Of a stretch of 64,000 bases of DNA, positions 9,128 to 18,134 are shown one piece after another. Positions within the stretch are counted from its first letter, which is position 1. Every line of letters starts with the position of its first letter. Both the position numbers and the translations under genes were made by a program. The stretch is from SIG299 sp045593825 (lineage in GTDB: Bacteria > Bacillota > Clostridia > Lachnospirales > Lachnospiraceae), in NCBI GenBank assembly GCA_045593825.1, contig JAZNXI010000177.1, positions 1-64,000 of the forward strand, in the 5' to 3' direction. The notes under the pieces are model-generated. The model did no database searches. It had not been told where the DNA came from and saw only the letters and a program-made list of their open reading frames with translations.

Positions 9128-10894
9128 TTATATGTTTAATGCATAATATAATCCTTTTTTCTCCATCAATTCCGCGTGGGTTCCCTGTTCTGCAATACCT
9201 TTGTTGGAAATATACAGAATACGATCGGCATTCCGGATGGTGGAAAGTCGGTGTGCCACAATGAAAGCTGTCTTTTCTTTGATGATAACATCCAGCGCCT
9301 GTTTTATCAGATTTTCTGTCTCTGTATCAATGGAGCTGGTGGCTTCATCCAGAATGATTACGGATGGATTTTTCAGGATAATTCTGGCAAAACTGATTAA
9401 CTGCTTTTCTCCGGCAGATAAGCCTTCGCCCCTCTCATCCAGCACATGCTGATAACCATCCTTTAATTTATCGATACAGCGGTCCGCATAAATTGCCTTT
9501 GCAGCAGCGATACATTCTTCATTGGTGGCATCCGGGCGGCCGTAACGGATATTTTCCATCACGGTACCTTTAAAAATGAACGGGTCCTGCATAAGTACAC
9601 CCACTTCGCGTCTTAAGGATTCCAGCGTAACCTCCCGCACATCCTTCCCGTCAATGGTAACGGAGCCTTTTTGCACATCGTAAAAGCGGGTCAGCATATT
9701 GATAACCGTTGTTTTCCCCGCTCCGGTTGGACCAACCAGCGCAATGGTTTCACCTCGTTTTACATGCAGGTCAAAATCTTCCAGAATATTCACGCCTTCT
9801 TCATAAGCAAAGGTTACATTGTTAAAATCAATGTTTCCTTCCACATTCTCAAGTACGGTACTTCCTTCCGTATCATGAATGGATACCGGATAATCAATGG
9901 TATCAAACACCTGCTCCAGGTTAGAACTTACTTGGGCAAGGTTCTGAATCATGGCGGCAATCATGGCAAGAGGACCGCTAAACTGGGACATATACGCCGT
10001 AAATGTTGTCATCAGACCTACGTTAATAATGGAATCACCGTTTAATAACATTCCAAGTGCAACCGCATACAGGCACAGAGTTCCCGCATTCCAGAAAAAC
10101 TCTACAATCGGTGTATTTAACTCATTTCTAAGATAAATCTTTGTCCACTGCTTTACACTGGCATCATGTACCTCCCGGTAAATTTCTTCATTGATTTGGG
10201 CACGGTTATAGTTCTTTACGATTTTTTCACCCATAATGGATTCCACCAAAAAAGCGGTACGGTTGGAAACCTTCGCACGGTGCGCTCCGAACAATTTCCG
10301 GATGGTATAACGTAAACTAAACACACAAATCATCATCGGAACCACGGTACAAAATACAATCAGGGTAAGCTTTGGACTTAAGCTTAACATAAGCACGGTA
10401 ACTACCAGAATTTTTATAATGTAAATAACAAACATCATTACAAAGTTTGTAAAGAAATTTGCCAGGCCGTTTACATATTCTGTAACACGTACCACAATTT
10501 TACCGTTTGGACGGTTATCAAAATAATCAAAAGGCAATTCCTGCAGCTTATAAAAAATGTCCTGCCGGATTTCTGCAATCAGGGAATGTCCGGTTTTACC
10601 CATTAATCTGGAATGTACAAAGGTGATACTGATTTCCACCACAGCAAGTAATGCCATGCTAAGTACCATGTAAGCCAATGCAGCATAATCCTTGTTCGGA
10701 ATAACAACGTCCGTAATATTCTTCAGAATAAGAGCAGGAATCAGTGCCACTAAGGAAGAAACAAACATCAAAATGCCTACAAGAAAAAACACCTTTTTGT
10801 ACGGCAGTACATACCGCAAAGTTCTGCCCAGCTGCTTAATATCGATTTTACGTTCTATTACTTCATCCTGAAAATATGTATTACGCTTTGCCAT
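9128..10894 (-). CDS. ABC exporter subunit (membrane plus ATPase), second gene
   Basis: A 588-residue half-transporter: six transmembrane helices (about 30-330) and a C-terminal nucleotide-binding domain with Walker A GPTGAGKTT, signature LSAGEKQ (in place of LSGGQ), Walker B VIILDEATSSID and H-loop IVAHRLST. The signature change suggests an asymmetric pair with its neighbour. Its ATG directly follows the TAA of the upstream half-transporter, with GGCGGGGTGA as ribosome site, so the two are made together and probably form a heterodimeric multidrug- or lipid-type exporter. Expression is probably set by the LacI-family repressor upstream. Confidence 0.92.
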   Translation of the reverse strand: MAKRNTYFQDEVIERKIDIKQLGRTLRYVLPYKKVFFLVGILMFVSSLVALIPALILKNITDVVIPNKDYAALAYMVLSMALLAVVEISITFVHSRLMGKTGHSLIAEIRQDIFYKLQELPFDYFDNRPNGKIVVRVTEYVNGLANFFTNFVMMFVIYIIKILVVTVLMLSLSPKLTLIVFCTVVPMMICVFSLRYTIRKLFGAHRAKVSNRTAFLVESIMGEKIVKNYNRAQINEEIYREVHDASVKQWTKIYLRNELNTPIVEFFWNAGTLCLYAVALGMLLNGDSIINVGLMTTFTAYMSQFSGPLAMIAAMIQNLAQVSSNLEQVFDTIDYPVSIHDTEGSTVLENVEGNIDFNNVTFAYEEGVNILEDFDLHVKRGETIALVGPTGAGKTTVINMLTRFYDVQKGSVTIDGKDVREVTLESLRREVGVLMQDPFIFKGTVMENIRYGRPDATNEECIAAAKAIYADRCIDKLKDGYQHVLDERGEGLSAGEKQLISFARIILKNPSVIILDEATSSIDTETENLIKQALDVIIKEKTAFIVAHRLSTIRNADRILYISNKGIAEQGTHAELMEKKGLYYALNI

Positions 10895-12727
10895 TTAGTT
10901 CACCCCGCCTTCTGCTGCCAGTGCATCAAAATCAACCACCTGCTGCCGCTGCGCCTGCTGAATATTGTATACTTCCGCAAAATCACCGTTTAATGCCATC
11001 AGTTCTGCAAAGGAACCCCGCTCCGTGATTCTGCCGTCTTTCATGTAGATGATTTCATCACAGTCCACCACGGAAGACATGCGGTGTGCCGTGATAATTA
11101 CGGTTTTATCTCCATATTCCTTATTCACCGTTTCCAAAAGCTTTTTCTCTGTATTTACGTCCAACGCACTGGTGGAATCGTCAAAAATCAGTACCGGCGC
11201 ATTTTTAAGCAGTGCTCTGGCAATGGAAACACGCTGCTTCTGACCGCCGGAAATACCAAGTCCGCGCTCGCCAACCACGGTTTTATAACCCTCACTAAGC
11301 TCTGTAATAAAGTTATGTGCCTGGGCATCCATAGCAGCCTTAATCACGTAATCGTCCTCGATTTCCGGATTGCCGTAAGCAATATTGGAATCCACCGTAT
11401 TGGAAAACAGGAACACATCCTGAAATACATAAGAATATACTTCCCGAAGACTCCTCAAACTGTACTCTTTGACATTTTTTCCGTCCACAAGGATAGAACC
11501 GTCACTGACATCATGAATCCGCACCAGACTCTTTAGCAATACACTCTTTCCGCTTCCGGTGCCGCCCACAATACCAAGCTTCTTTCCGTAAGGAAGTTCA
11601 ATGGAAATATGGTCAAGTACCTTTTGTTCGTCAATGCTTAAGGAAATATCCCGGATAGAAATATCCGGCTGCTTTGTTGCAATTTCTTCCACTCCTTCAT
11701 CCGGTATCTGGGAACCAAATTCCATAAAGTTCTTCATTTTCTGACCCGCAACAATCTGCTGCTGCATCTGGAACAGCATATTGTTAATCTGGGTAATATG
11801 GTCCATGATTTTCATAACATAAGCTGAACAGGTAGCAATATAACCCACCAGCATATAACCCTTAATTACCAGCACTGCACCGATGGCGATGGTGCCGATA
11901 TAGGCAATCTGCCGGATGGAATGGAACACTACCTCAAACTTGGAATGAAGCCAAACCTGATTGATATGGGAATCTTTTACCTTCTGATTGGTTTCATCAA
12001 ATTTCTTCCGTTCTAACGGTTCATTGGTAAAAGAACGCACCAGACGAACTGCCTCGATATTTTCCTGCACCGTAAGATTCATGCGGCTGTCGCATTCGCG
12101 GATTTTCCGGAAATTTGCCTTGGCTTTTTTACGGAAATTCATTAAGGTTGCAGCCAAAAACGGCATTAAAATTAACGGAATTAAAATAAACCAAAGGTTA
12201 ATGGTGGATAACAAATATGTTGTTAATCCCAGCACGAAAATACTGTCGATGATGTTTGGAATCATGCGGCAGAACATTTCCTTAAACATGATGGTATCAC
12301 TGTTGACAATCTGCAAAAGTTCACCGGAGTTATACCGGGAAATTGTCATACTGTCCAGTTCCATTAATTTGTGAAATGTAGCCATTCTGAGGTCGGTTTC
12401 CAGATTCAATCCCAATTTTTGGTTTACCGTATTTTTGGTGTAAATCAAAATAATGCGCACCAAAATAAATATACCGTACACCGCCGCCACATGGAAAAAC
12501 AGCTCATAGGTCTGTACACCGCCAAAGCTTCCGTCCAACAGGAAGGAAAAAATACCACCTGCTCCGTCTTCAATTTTTTCACCCTTGATAATATAATTCA
12601 ATAAAATACCGGAAAGCATCGGAATCATTAAATCCGCGATAATTGCCAAAAAACTGATAATCTGGGTAAAAATTGCCCCCGGCACATTTCTCTTCCAATA
12701 TTTAAATCCAAATTTTAAAGTTTCCAT
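10895..12727 (-). CDS. ABC exporter subunit (membrane plus ATPase), first gene
   Basis: A 610-residue half-transporter with six helices (about 15-310) and an ATPase domain: Walker A GGTGSGKS, signature GLGISGGQKQR, Walker B VLIFDDSTSALD and H-loop ITAHRMSS. Walker B carries Asp-Asp in place of Asp-Glu, so the catalytic Glu is replaced by Asp, a usual mark of the degenerate half of a heterodimeric exporter; the partner keeps DE. The start at 12727 was preferred over the longer frame because AAAGGAGG stands 5 nt before it, whereas the upstream extension covers the promoter and operator. The substrate is not known. Confidence 0.92.
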   Translation of the reverse strand: METLKFGFKYWKRNVPGAIFTQIISFLAIIADLMIPMLSGILLNYIIKGEKIEDGAGGIFSFLLDGSFGGVQTYELFFHVAAVYGIFILVRIILIYTKNTVNQKLGLNLETDLRMATFHKLMELDSMTISRYNSGELLQIVNSDTIMFKEMFCRMIPNIIDSIFVLGLTTYLLSTINLWFILIPLILMPFLAATLMNFRKKAKANFRKIRECDSRMNLTVQENIEAVRLVRSFTNEPLERKKFDETNQKVKDSHINQVWLHSKFEVVFHSIRQIAYIGTIAIGAVLVIKGYMLVGYIATCSAYVMKIMDHITQINNMLFQMQQQIVAGQKMKNFMEFGSQIPDEGVEEIATKQPDISIRDISLSIDEQKVLDHISIELPYGKKLGIVGGTGSGKSVLLKSLVRIHDVSDGSILVDGKNVKEYSLRSLREVYSYVFQDVFLFSNTVDSNIAYGNPEIEDDYVIKAAMDAQAHNFITELSEGYKTVVGERGLGISGGQKQRVSIARALLKNAPVLIFDDSTSALDVNTEKKLLETVNKEYGDKTVIITAHRMSSVVDCDEIIYMKDGRITERGSFAELMALNGDFAEVYNIQQAQRQQVVDFDALAAEGGVN

Positions 12728-12750
12728 AAGTCCTCCTTTGTTGTCTTTTG

Positions 12751-12770
12751 TTCCGTGTGCGTACACGAAA
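12751..12770. promoter_or_regulatory. LacI-type operator in front of the ABC exporter
   Basis: A 20-bp near-palindrome, TTCCGTGTGCGTACACGAAA, differing at two positions from the perfect copy at the lacI-family gene. It lies 24 nt before the exporter ATG, just downstream of a TATAAA -10-like box (12779-12774, minus strand), so bound repressor would cover the transcription start. Confidence 0.75.
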
Positions 12771-12810
12771 ATATTTATAAAATAATGCGTGCCTCTAAAA
12801 CACACATTAT

Positions 12811-13833
12811 TTATAGGCTTTCACCCTCAATAATTGTATACTCGGTGATGTATTCCCGCACCTCGGAATCTCCGTTGATTATCTGCAGTAACGCCTGGAA
12901 TGCCTTTCGCCCCAGTCCCGTTATTTCACAGTCAACGGAAGCCAGTCTCGGGGAAATGGAATTTAGAACACGGATATTATCAAATCCCATGATTCCTACC
13001 TGCTCCGGAACCGTAATACCATGCTGCTTCATCAGGTCAAGTACATGGATTGCCACCGCATCAAAGGGGCATAAAACCGCCGGTTTGCCACCTTCCTCTT
13101 TAATAAATTTCTCCAGTGGCTCCCAGTCATAATTCATTAGAATGACCGGTTCTCCCAATGCTTCCTGTTCCACTCCGTCAATATATCCTAAGCGACGCTG
13201 ATTCAGGGAATAACGGTTATTATTTAAGTTTACGGAACGTTCATATCCCGAATCCAAATAAGCAATCCTTTTATATCCCTTTTCCACCATCATACGGACT
13301 GCATTTCTCATAATCTGCCGTCCGTCTACTTCCACATGGGTAAACTTGTCGGAAATCCGGTTATACACCGTAACAATCGGTATTTGAAGACCTAACAGCT
13401 GCTTTTCATAACTGTCTCCCATACCAAGCGGAATAATAATCAGACCATCCACTTGCCGGCTTGCCAGATACTCGATGCCTTCCAATTCTTTTTCCCGGCT
13501 GCCGTGGGTCAGAATCAAATTTAAGTAATATCCGTTTTCATAGGCCATCCGCTCAATGGATTCTACAAAAGCACTGAAAAACGGATTATCAAGCCCGGCA
13601 CAGACAACTCCGATGGTTTTTGAACTGCCTCTTGCCAGACAACTGGCCAAATGATTTGGGCGATACCCCATTTCCTTTGCCGCCTGTAAAATCTTCTCTT
13701 TTGTTTCCTTTTTTATGCCCTCCCTGCCGTTTAAAGCACGGTCCACGGTGCCCTCGGACACTCCGCACCGTATAGCAATATCTTTAATTGTCGCCGAAAT
13801 AACGCTCACCTTCTTACTTTTTCGTGTGCGCAC
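12811..13833 (-). CDS. LacI-family transcriptional repressor
   Basis: A LacI/GalR-type regulator. The N-terminal helix-turn-helix and hinge read ATIKDIAIRCGVSEGTVDRA followed by the usual YRPNHLAS, then a periplasmic-binding-protein-like sensor domain of about 270 residues (IGVVCAGLDNPFFSAF; VGIMGFDN). The longest frame begins at a GTG (13833) inside the operator; a second GTG at 13809 lies just before VSVISATIKDIA and may be the true start, since no ATG is available. A perfect palindrome covers its own 5' end and a near copy precedes the ABC exporter 84 bp downstream, implying autoregulation and control of the exporter. The effector (probably a sugar or related small molecule) is unknown. 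Confidence 0.88.
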   Translation of the reverse strand: MRTRKSKKVSVISATIKDIAIRCGVSEGTVDRALNGREGIKKETKEKILQAAKEMGYRPNHLASCLARGSSKTIGVVCAGLDNPFFSAFVESIERMAYENGYYLNLILTHGSREKELEGIEYLASRQVDGLIIIPLGMGDSYEKQLLGLQIPIVTVYNRISDKFTHVEVDGRQIMRNAVRMMVEKGYKRIAYLDSGYERSVNLNNNRYSLNQRRLGYIDGVEQEALGEPVILMNYDWEPLEKFIKEEGGKPAVLCPFDAVAIHVLDLMKQHGITVPEQVGIMGFDNIRVLNSISPRLASVDCEITGLGRKAFQALLQIINGDSEVREYITEYTIIEGESL

Positions 13834-13839
13834 ACGAAA
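13820..13839. promoter_or_regulatory. Perfect LacI-type operator at the repressor gene
   Basis: TTTCGTGTGCGCACACGAAA is a perfect 20-bp palindrome with the central CG step usual for LacI-family operators. It starts about 14 nt downstream of the -10 box of the repressor promoter and includes the first possible GTG start, so binding would block its own transcription. Confidence 0.85.
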
Positions 13840-13853
13840 TTCTTCTTATCTGT

Positions 13854-13882
13854 GTTATAACATCTTATTTTCCTCTTGTCAA
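13854..13882 (-). promoter_or_regulatory. Sigma-A promoter of the LacI-family gene
   Basis: On the minus strand TTGACA (13882-13877), a 17-nt spacer and TATAAC (13859-13854). The operator lies directly downstream. Confidence 0.85.
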
Positions 13883-13896
13883 CTCCTTTCTGAACA

Positions 13897-13932
13897 CAAA
13901 AAACAGTAGCTGAATCTTTCATTCAACTACTG
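13897..13932 (-). terminator. Intrinsic terminator of the PAP2 gene
   Basis: A 12-bp stem with one G-U pair (13904-13915 with 13921-13932) is followed on the minus strand by TTTTTT. It closes the PAP2 gene before the LacI-family promoter. Confidence 0.8.
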
Positions 13933-13943
13933 CTTTTCATTAC

Positions 13944-14477
13944 TCATTTTTCTTTTTTTATCAGCTTCGGTGCCCACCGGTGTACAATAGAATATGTTAA
14001 TACCGCCACACCGATACCAAGTACCATTCCGCCTAAAATATCCGTTGGGAAATGTACAAACACATACATTCTGGAAAATGCAATAAGCGCTGCCACAACC
14101 ATTGCCGCAATGCCTTCTTTTTTATGGTTTAAGAAGATCGAAAACGACGCTGCAAAGGCATCAAAAGTGTGCCCGGACGGGAAAGAATAGCTGGATGGAG
14201 ATTTCACCAGAAGTTCCACTGTAGGGTCAATCCAGCAAGGCCGTTCTCTCATAATTAACTCTTTTAGAATCATATTGCCTAGCAGTTCTTTAAAAACAAG
14301 GGCTATTCCGATGCTAATGGCACACTTTCTGTATTTCTTAAAAAACAGCATCAGAACTGCCAGACCAATCCACAGCAAACCGCTGTTTCCTAATGACGTG
14401 ATGAACACCATGATTTTATCCAATATCGGATTATGTAACTTCTGCAAAAAGTATAAAAACGAAAATTCCCAGTCCAT
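13944..14477 (-). CDS. PAP2-family membrane phosphatase
   Basis: A 177-residue, six-helix PAP2 (type 2 phosphatidic acid phosphatase) protein with all three motif blocks: KELIMRERPCW, SYSFPSGHTFDAF and SRMYVFVHFPTD; the PSGH His and the VHFPTD His are the expected catalytic residues. Likely substrates are undecaprenyl pyrophosphate or a lipid phosphate; which one cannot be read from sequence. The start at 14477 (MDWEFSF) is preferred to the longer frame because GAGGTGG lies just upstream. It has its own terminator and is divergent from the polyprenol kinase-like gene. Confidence 0.88.
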   Translation of the reverse strand: MDWEFSFLYFLQKLHNPILDKIMVFITSLGNSGLLWIGLAVLMLFFKKYRKCAISIGIALVFKELLGNMILKELIMRERPCWIDPTVELLVKSPSSYSFPSGHTFDAFAASFSIFLNHKKEGIAAMVVAALIAFSRMYVFVHFPTDILGGMVLGIGVAVLTYSIVHRWAPKLIKKEK

Positions 14478-14581
14478 ATGCCACCTCATTTTATTCAAAT
14501 TTTATTGTTATGTTAATTATAAAGTGGTAAAATACATTTTACAAGAAGAACTTAAGATAAAACTTCAAAGGAGGAATCCCC

Positions 14582-15292
14582 GTGAATCCTGTTTTACAAG
14601 GCACGTTATATTTACTTTTATATTTTGCCATAGCAGCAAGCACTGCCCTGGTGTGTCACTACCTATTTCCTATCCCAAAGGAACTGTTCCGCAAAATCCT
14701 GCATTTTATCCTGCTTGGGTCATTTTTGGTTTTTATTTTCGCCTACCCAACCTGGCAAAGTGCAGCACTGGCAGCCATTATTTTTGAAGTTTTAGTCTAT
14801 CCGATACTGGCTTTTTTTGAACGTTTTAAAGGCTATTCCGAACTTACCACCGAGCGGAAGCACGGTGAACTAAAGGCCAGTCTTATGCTGGTATTTACCA
14901 TGTTTGCCATTGTGGTTGCCATCTGTTGGGGCATCTTCAGCGACAAATACCTGGCACTGGCAAGTCTTTATGCCTGGGGCATCGGAGACGCCTTTGCCGC
15001 ACTGATTGGAAAACAATTCGGCAAGCACAAAATCAAAGCCCCAAAACTTGATGGTAAAAAGAGCTACGAAGGCACCGGTTCCATGTTCACGGTTTCATTC
15101 CTTACCGTAACCACCATTCTTTTGTGCCGGGGCGGTCTTGGCGTAGTTCCATGCCTGATTATCGCTCTTGTTGTTGCCCTCGTTGCCGCTGTAACCGAGC
15201 TCTATTCCAAAAACGGCAACGATACCATCATCTGCCCTTTGTCTGCCATGGTTGCATTGATACCGTTAGTTTACCTGTTTGGAGGACTATAA
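14582..15292 (+). CDS. Diacylglycerol/polyprenol kinase family membrane protein
   Basis: A 236-residue, seven- to eight-helix protein starting at GTG with AAAGGAGGAAT upstream. Motifs of the CTP-dependent SEC59/DGK1/VTE5 family are present: PKELFRKILHF near the N-terminus, WGIGDAFAALIGKQFGKHKI and KKSYEGTGSMF in the C-terminal half. The family phosphorylates lipid alcohols (dolichol, diacylglycerol, phytol) using CTP; the bacterial substrate is not established, with undecaprenol or diacylglycerol as candidates. It is divergent from a PAP2 phosphatase, which would catalyse the opposite step, and abuts a downstream membrane protein. Confidence 0.8.
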   Translation: MNPVLQGTLYLLLYFAIAASTALVCHYLFPIPKELFRKILHFILLGSFLVFIFAYPTWQSAALAAIIFEVLVYPILAFFERFKGYSELTTERKHGELKASLMLVFTMFAIVVAICWGIFSDKYLALASLYAWGIGDAFAALIGKQFGKHKIKAPKLDGKKSYEGTGSMFTVSFLTVTTILLCRGGLGVVPCLIIALVVALVAAVTELYSKNGNDTIICPLSAMVALIPLVYLFGGL

Positions 15293-15293
15293 A

Positions 15294-15920
15294 ATGAGTA
15301 ACGAGAATACACAAAAGAAATCCGGCACCAAAACCCTGCTCTGGTCCGTCATTATGAGTGCACCGGGTCCATTAATTATCGGACTTGGTCTGTTTGTGGG
15401 ACGAAGTTCCACCCAGATTGCGGATTTTGTCCGCCGAAGCTCCGAACTTCTTGCCATCATTATGGCCTATGTAGTTTACAAAATCACCACCAAGGACGGG
15501 GTTTGTGATACCGTCCGAAAAGATAAGCTGGAGCGTTTTTCCAACCTGTTTGTCGGTGCCATGATGTGCCTGGGCGGTTCCCTTATGCTCCTGTTAGCCT
15601 TTGTTTCCGAAAACGAAGATAAGGGCAATGTAATCCCGGGACTTGCCATCGCTTTGCTCGGTGTAATTGCAAACACCATCTTCTGGCGCAAGTATACAAA
15701 ACTGAACAAGCAGGAACCAAATGCCATTTTAGCAGTACAGGCAAGACTTTACCGGGCCAAGAGCTTAGTAGACGGCTGTGTTACCATTGCACTGCTTTCC
15801 GTAGCACTCCTTCCGGAATCTCCTGTTTCCTACTATCTGGATTTCATCGGTTCCGTAATTGTAGCACTGTACCTGATTTGGTGCGGTATCCAAACTATTG
15901 CGGAAAGAATCAAAAAATAA
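15294..15920 (+). CDS. CDF-like membrane protein
   Basis: A 208-residue protein with about five to six hydrophobic helices. The ATG at 15294 directly follows the TAA of the upstream gene, with GGAGGA overlapping that gene's end; the longer frame starting at 15279 lacks a site. The pattern LYRAKSLVDGCVTIALL and DFIGSVIVALYLIWCGIQT resembles the last helices of cation diffusion facilitators, and SSTQIADFVRRSSELLAI the first, but the metal Asp/His pairs are poorly conserved and no C-terminal domain follows. It may have lost metal transport. Probably made with the polyprenol kinase-like protein. Confidence 0.6.
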   Translation: MSNENTQKKSGTKTLLWSVIMSAPGPLIIGLGLFVGRSSTQIADFVRRSSELLAIIMAYVVYKITTKDGVCDTVRKDKLERFSNLFVGAMMCLGGSLMLLLAFVSENEDKGNVIPGLAIALLGVIANTIFWRKYTKLNKQEPNAILAVQARLYRAKSLVDGCVTIALLSVALLPESPVSYYLDFIGSVIVALYLIWCGIQTIAERIKK

Positions 15921-15924
15921 AATC

Positions 15925-15963
15925 AGCGGGTATCGGAAATAACTTCCTGATACCCGCTTTTCT
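15925..15963. terminator. Bidirectional intrinsic terminator
   Basis: An inverted repeat (AGCGGGTATCGGAA and its complement with one bulge) between convergent genes, followed by CTTTTCTGTTTTT on the plus strand and by T-rich sequence on the minus strand. Confidence 0.8.
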
Positions 15964-15969
15964 GTTTTT

Positions 15970-17385
15970 CTATTGCTTATTTATTAACTGCTTTGCAACA
16001 AACCTGGATACATTAAACTTCCGTATGGAAGCCACATCCTCTGTATCCCACTGATGTTCTGCTTTTTCCATGTCAAAATAAGGAACCAGCACAGGTGCCG
16101 CATCGGCACTTAAATCCTTAAGATAATATTCATCCACCGGAATCCAACGCCCCTGCTGTGCCACATTGTATTTTGCAATCCAGTAATCCGGATGGGCAAA
16201 GGAAAGTCCCAAATAACAAACCGTAACAACAACCACACTGTACCGGAACAGGGAAAACTGATTTTTATATAAGGTGTTGATAACCCCCATAAATAATACA
16301 GCCAGCACCAAAAGTCCCCACAAAACCAGAATCCGTAAAAAAGTCAGGTGATAGGTTTTTATATACAGCACCATGCGCATGGCACTGGACGCAATCATGA
16401 TAAAGGTGCAAAGAGACATTAAGGTCAGCAATACGGTTAACACCTTATTCTTTTTGAAAAACTGTATTCCCGCCAGCACTAAAAACAGATTTAATATGCT
16501 GACTGCCAACAGCTGGAAAAAACCTTCCCTGGCATACATGGCATAGGTATAACCCTCTGGCAGTGTCATTTTACCCAGGAATAAACCACCAATCTGCACT
16601 ACACTGAATACCAAATACAGCGCCGTAAGAATGCCTGCCATCGGAATAGCAAGAATAGATTCTGCCTTTTTCCCTTCGGATACTTCCTCGTTGATATCTC
16701 CCTTGACCACATAGGAAATAAAACCATATACAGCAAAAAAAGCCAATGCGGTCAGCACCAAAATACCGATGACATTCTTTAAATTCAGGCTTTCCAATAC
16801 CCGTTCCGCCATATCGTCAAAGAGAACATCCGCGCTCATCAGCAGGTTCAGTACAACAGCCACCACCGGAACCGATACTGCTACGCTAATAGCGGCATAA
16901 AGTATTGTCTTTCCTTTGCTGCCAAGCTTATTTTTGCAATAATATTTTGCATCCCCAAAGGGACGGACCCATTCTCCCAAAGACCAGAGAATGCTTTGAA
17001 TGATAGTAAGTACATACTTACCGAGTCCCCACTGCTTCGTTTCAAATACATTGTACAGCACCAGGGAAATCATCAATAAAAACACACCTATCTTATTAAA
17101 GCAAATGATTCTGGCGTCATCGGTACAAAAGGTGGAAATACCAAGCAACAGGATGCAGACCGCATAAAACAAGGTTCCTTTTTTTGCAGCAAATCCAAAC
17201 TGCTTTCCGCAATATTTTACATAATATAAACCAGCTGCCACCATTAAAAAATACGTAATTCCCGCATCATTTTTGTACATACAAAAAGCATAAAAGCAGG
17301 CAAACAAGAAGGTTGCTACGCCGAACACTTGAAAATTTTCGCGGATTAGTTTACTCTCCTTTGTTGCATTTTCTTCCATTATCAT
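15970..17385 (-). CDS. DUF4153/DUF4173-like polytopic membrane protein
   Basis: A 471-residue protein with about 11-12 hydrophobic helices and a short soluble tail. Features shared with DUF4153/DUF4173 proteins are a run of helices in pairs, the GEWVRPFGDAKYY loop and a C-terminal segment (HPDYWIAKYN; DEYYLKDLSADAAPVL). The biochemical role of this family is unknown. The start overlaps the stop of the upstream XRE gene by 4 bp (ATGA), with GGAGG just before, so it is translated with that regulator. A second ATG two codons in is equally possible. Confidence 0.7.
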   Translation of the reverse strand: MIMEENATKESKLIRENFQVFGVATFLFACFYAFCMYKNDAGITYFLMVAAGLYYVKYCGKQFGFAAKKGTLFYAVCILLLGISTFCTDDARIICFNKIGVFLLMISLVLYNVFETKQWGLGKYVLTIIQSILWSLGEWVRPFGDAKYYCKNKLGSKGKTILYAAISVAVSVPVVAVVLNLLMSADVLFDDMAERVLESLNLKNVIGILVLTALAFFAVYGFISYVVKGDINEEVSEGKKAESILAIPMAGILTALYLVFSVVQIGGLFLGKMTLPEGYTYAMYAREGFFQLLAVSILNLFLVLAGIQFFKKNKVLTVLLTLMSLCTFIMIASSAMRMVLYIKTYHLTFLRILVLWGLLVLAVLFMGVINTLYKNQFSLFRYSVVVVTVCYLGLSFAHPDYWIAKYNVAQQGRWIPVDEYYLKDLSADAAPVLVPYFDMEKAEHQWDTEDVASIRKFNVSRFVAKQLINKQ

Positions 17386-17600
17386 TCAACCTCCTCCGCA
17401 TCCGGAACATATTCCAGCACATCTCCCGGCTGACACTGCAGTACCTCACAGATTTTACTTAGAGTTTCTAACTTAATTGCCTTTGCCTTTCCGTTCTTTA
17501 GAATGGACATGTTAGCCATGGTAATTCCCACCCGGTTGGAAAGCTCGGTTACACTCATCTTCCGCTTGGCAAGCATTACATCTATGTTAATGATAATCAT
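17382..17600 (-). CDS. Small XRE-family regulator (YozG type)
   Basis: A 72-residue single-domain helix-turn-helix protein: MLAKRKMSVTELSNRVGITM forms helices 1-3 and LETLSKICEVLQCQPGDVLE helices 4-5. Such small Cro-like regulators are commonly paired with DUF2975 membrane proteins, as here (17-bp gap upstream). It overlaps the DUF4153-like gene by 4 bp. A TTATCGT inverted repeat next to the operon promoter is a candidate binding site. Confidence 0.88.
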   Translation of the reverse strand: MIIINIDVMLAKRKMSVTELSNRVGITMANMSILKNGKAKAIKLETLSKICEVLQCQPGDVLEYVPDAEEVE

Positions 17601-17616
17601 ACGCTTTCTCCTCCTC

Positions 17617-18096
17617 TTAGATGGTCAAATCATTTTCTTCCTTCAACTGTGCTGCACGACGGATTAAAGCGGAAAGTGCCAGACATAATACACCGACTCC
17701 GCACACCACACACATAAGAAGGAAATATACGATAAAATAAGCAATTCCCAAAAATCCCTGAAATCCCAGAAAAATCATTGCTCCGGTCAGTAATACACCT
17801 ACTCCGAAGGAAAGCAGCCCCATGCGCTTCATGCCATCGGCATTTTCATTGCAGAAACTGTTATCCTCACCGATTCTTACACAAATACTCCAGAAATTAC
17901 CCAGCACCAAATAGCATAACACAGCAATAACACAAATGCCCACCAGGCCCGGCCATTTTAAATACGCCGCCTCCGGATACATGATTGCCAATTCATCCAC
18001 AAAGAGCGGTGCATAAACGAAAAAGAAAAACGCTCCCACTACCGCAACCACTACACAAAATACTTTTAACATCATCGCTATACTTTTCTGGCTCAT
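17617..18096 (-). CDS. DUF2975 membrane protein
   Basis: A 159-residue protein with four transmembrane helices and the DUF2975-like loop FWSICVRIGEDNSFCNENA between helices 2 and 3. The start at 18096 (MSQKSIAMM) is chosen because GGAGGT lies 8 nt upstream; the longer frame runs back through the promoter. DUF2975 proteins are usually encoded with a small XRE regulator and are thought to affect its activity at the membrane, but the mechanism is not established. First gene of a three-gene operon. Confidence 0.82.
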   Translation of the reverse strand: MSQKSIAMMLKVFCVVVAVVGAFFFFVYAPLFVDELAIMYPEAAYLKWPGLVGICVIAVLCYLVLGNFWSICVRIGEDNSFCNENADGMKRMGLLSFGVGVLLTGAMIFLGFQGFLGIAYFIVYFLLMCVVCGVGVLCLALSALIRRAAQLKEENDLTI

Positions 18097-18134
18097 AAAA
18101 AATACCTCCATAACAAATTTTGTTTCTGGAGGTA

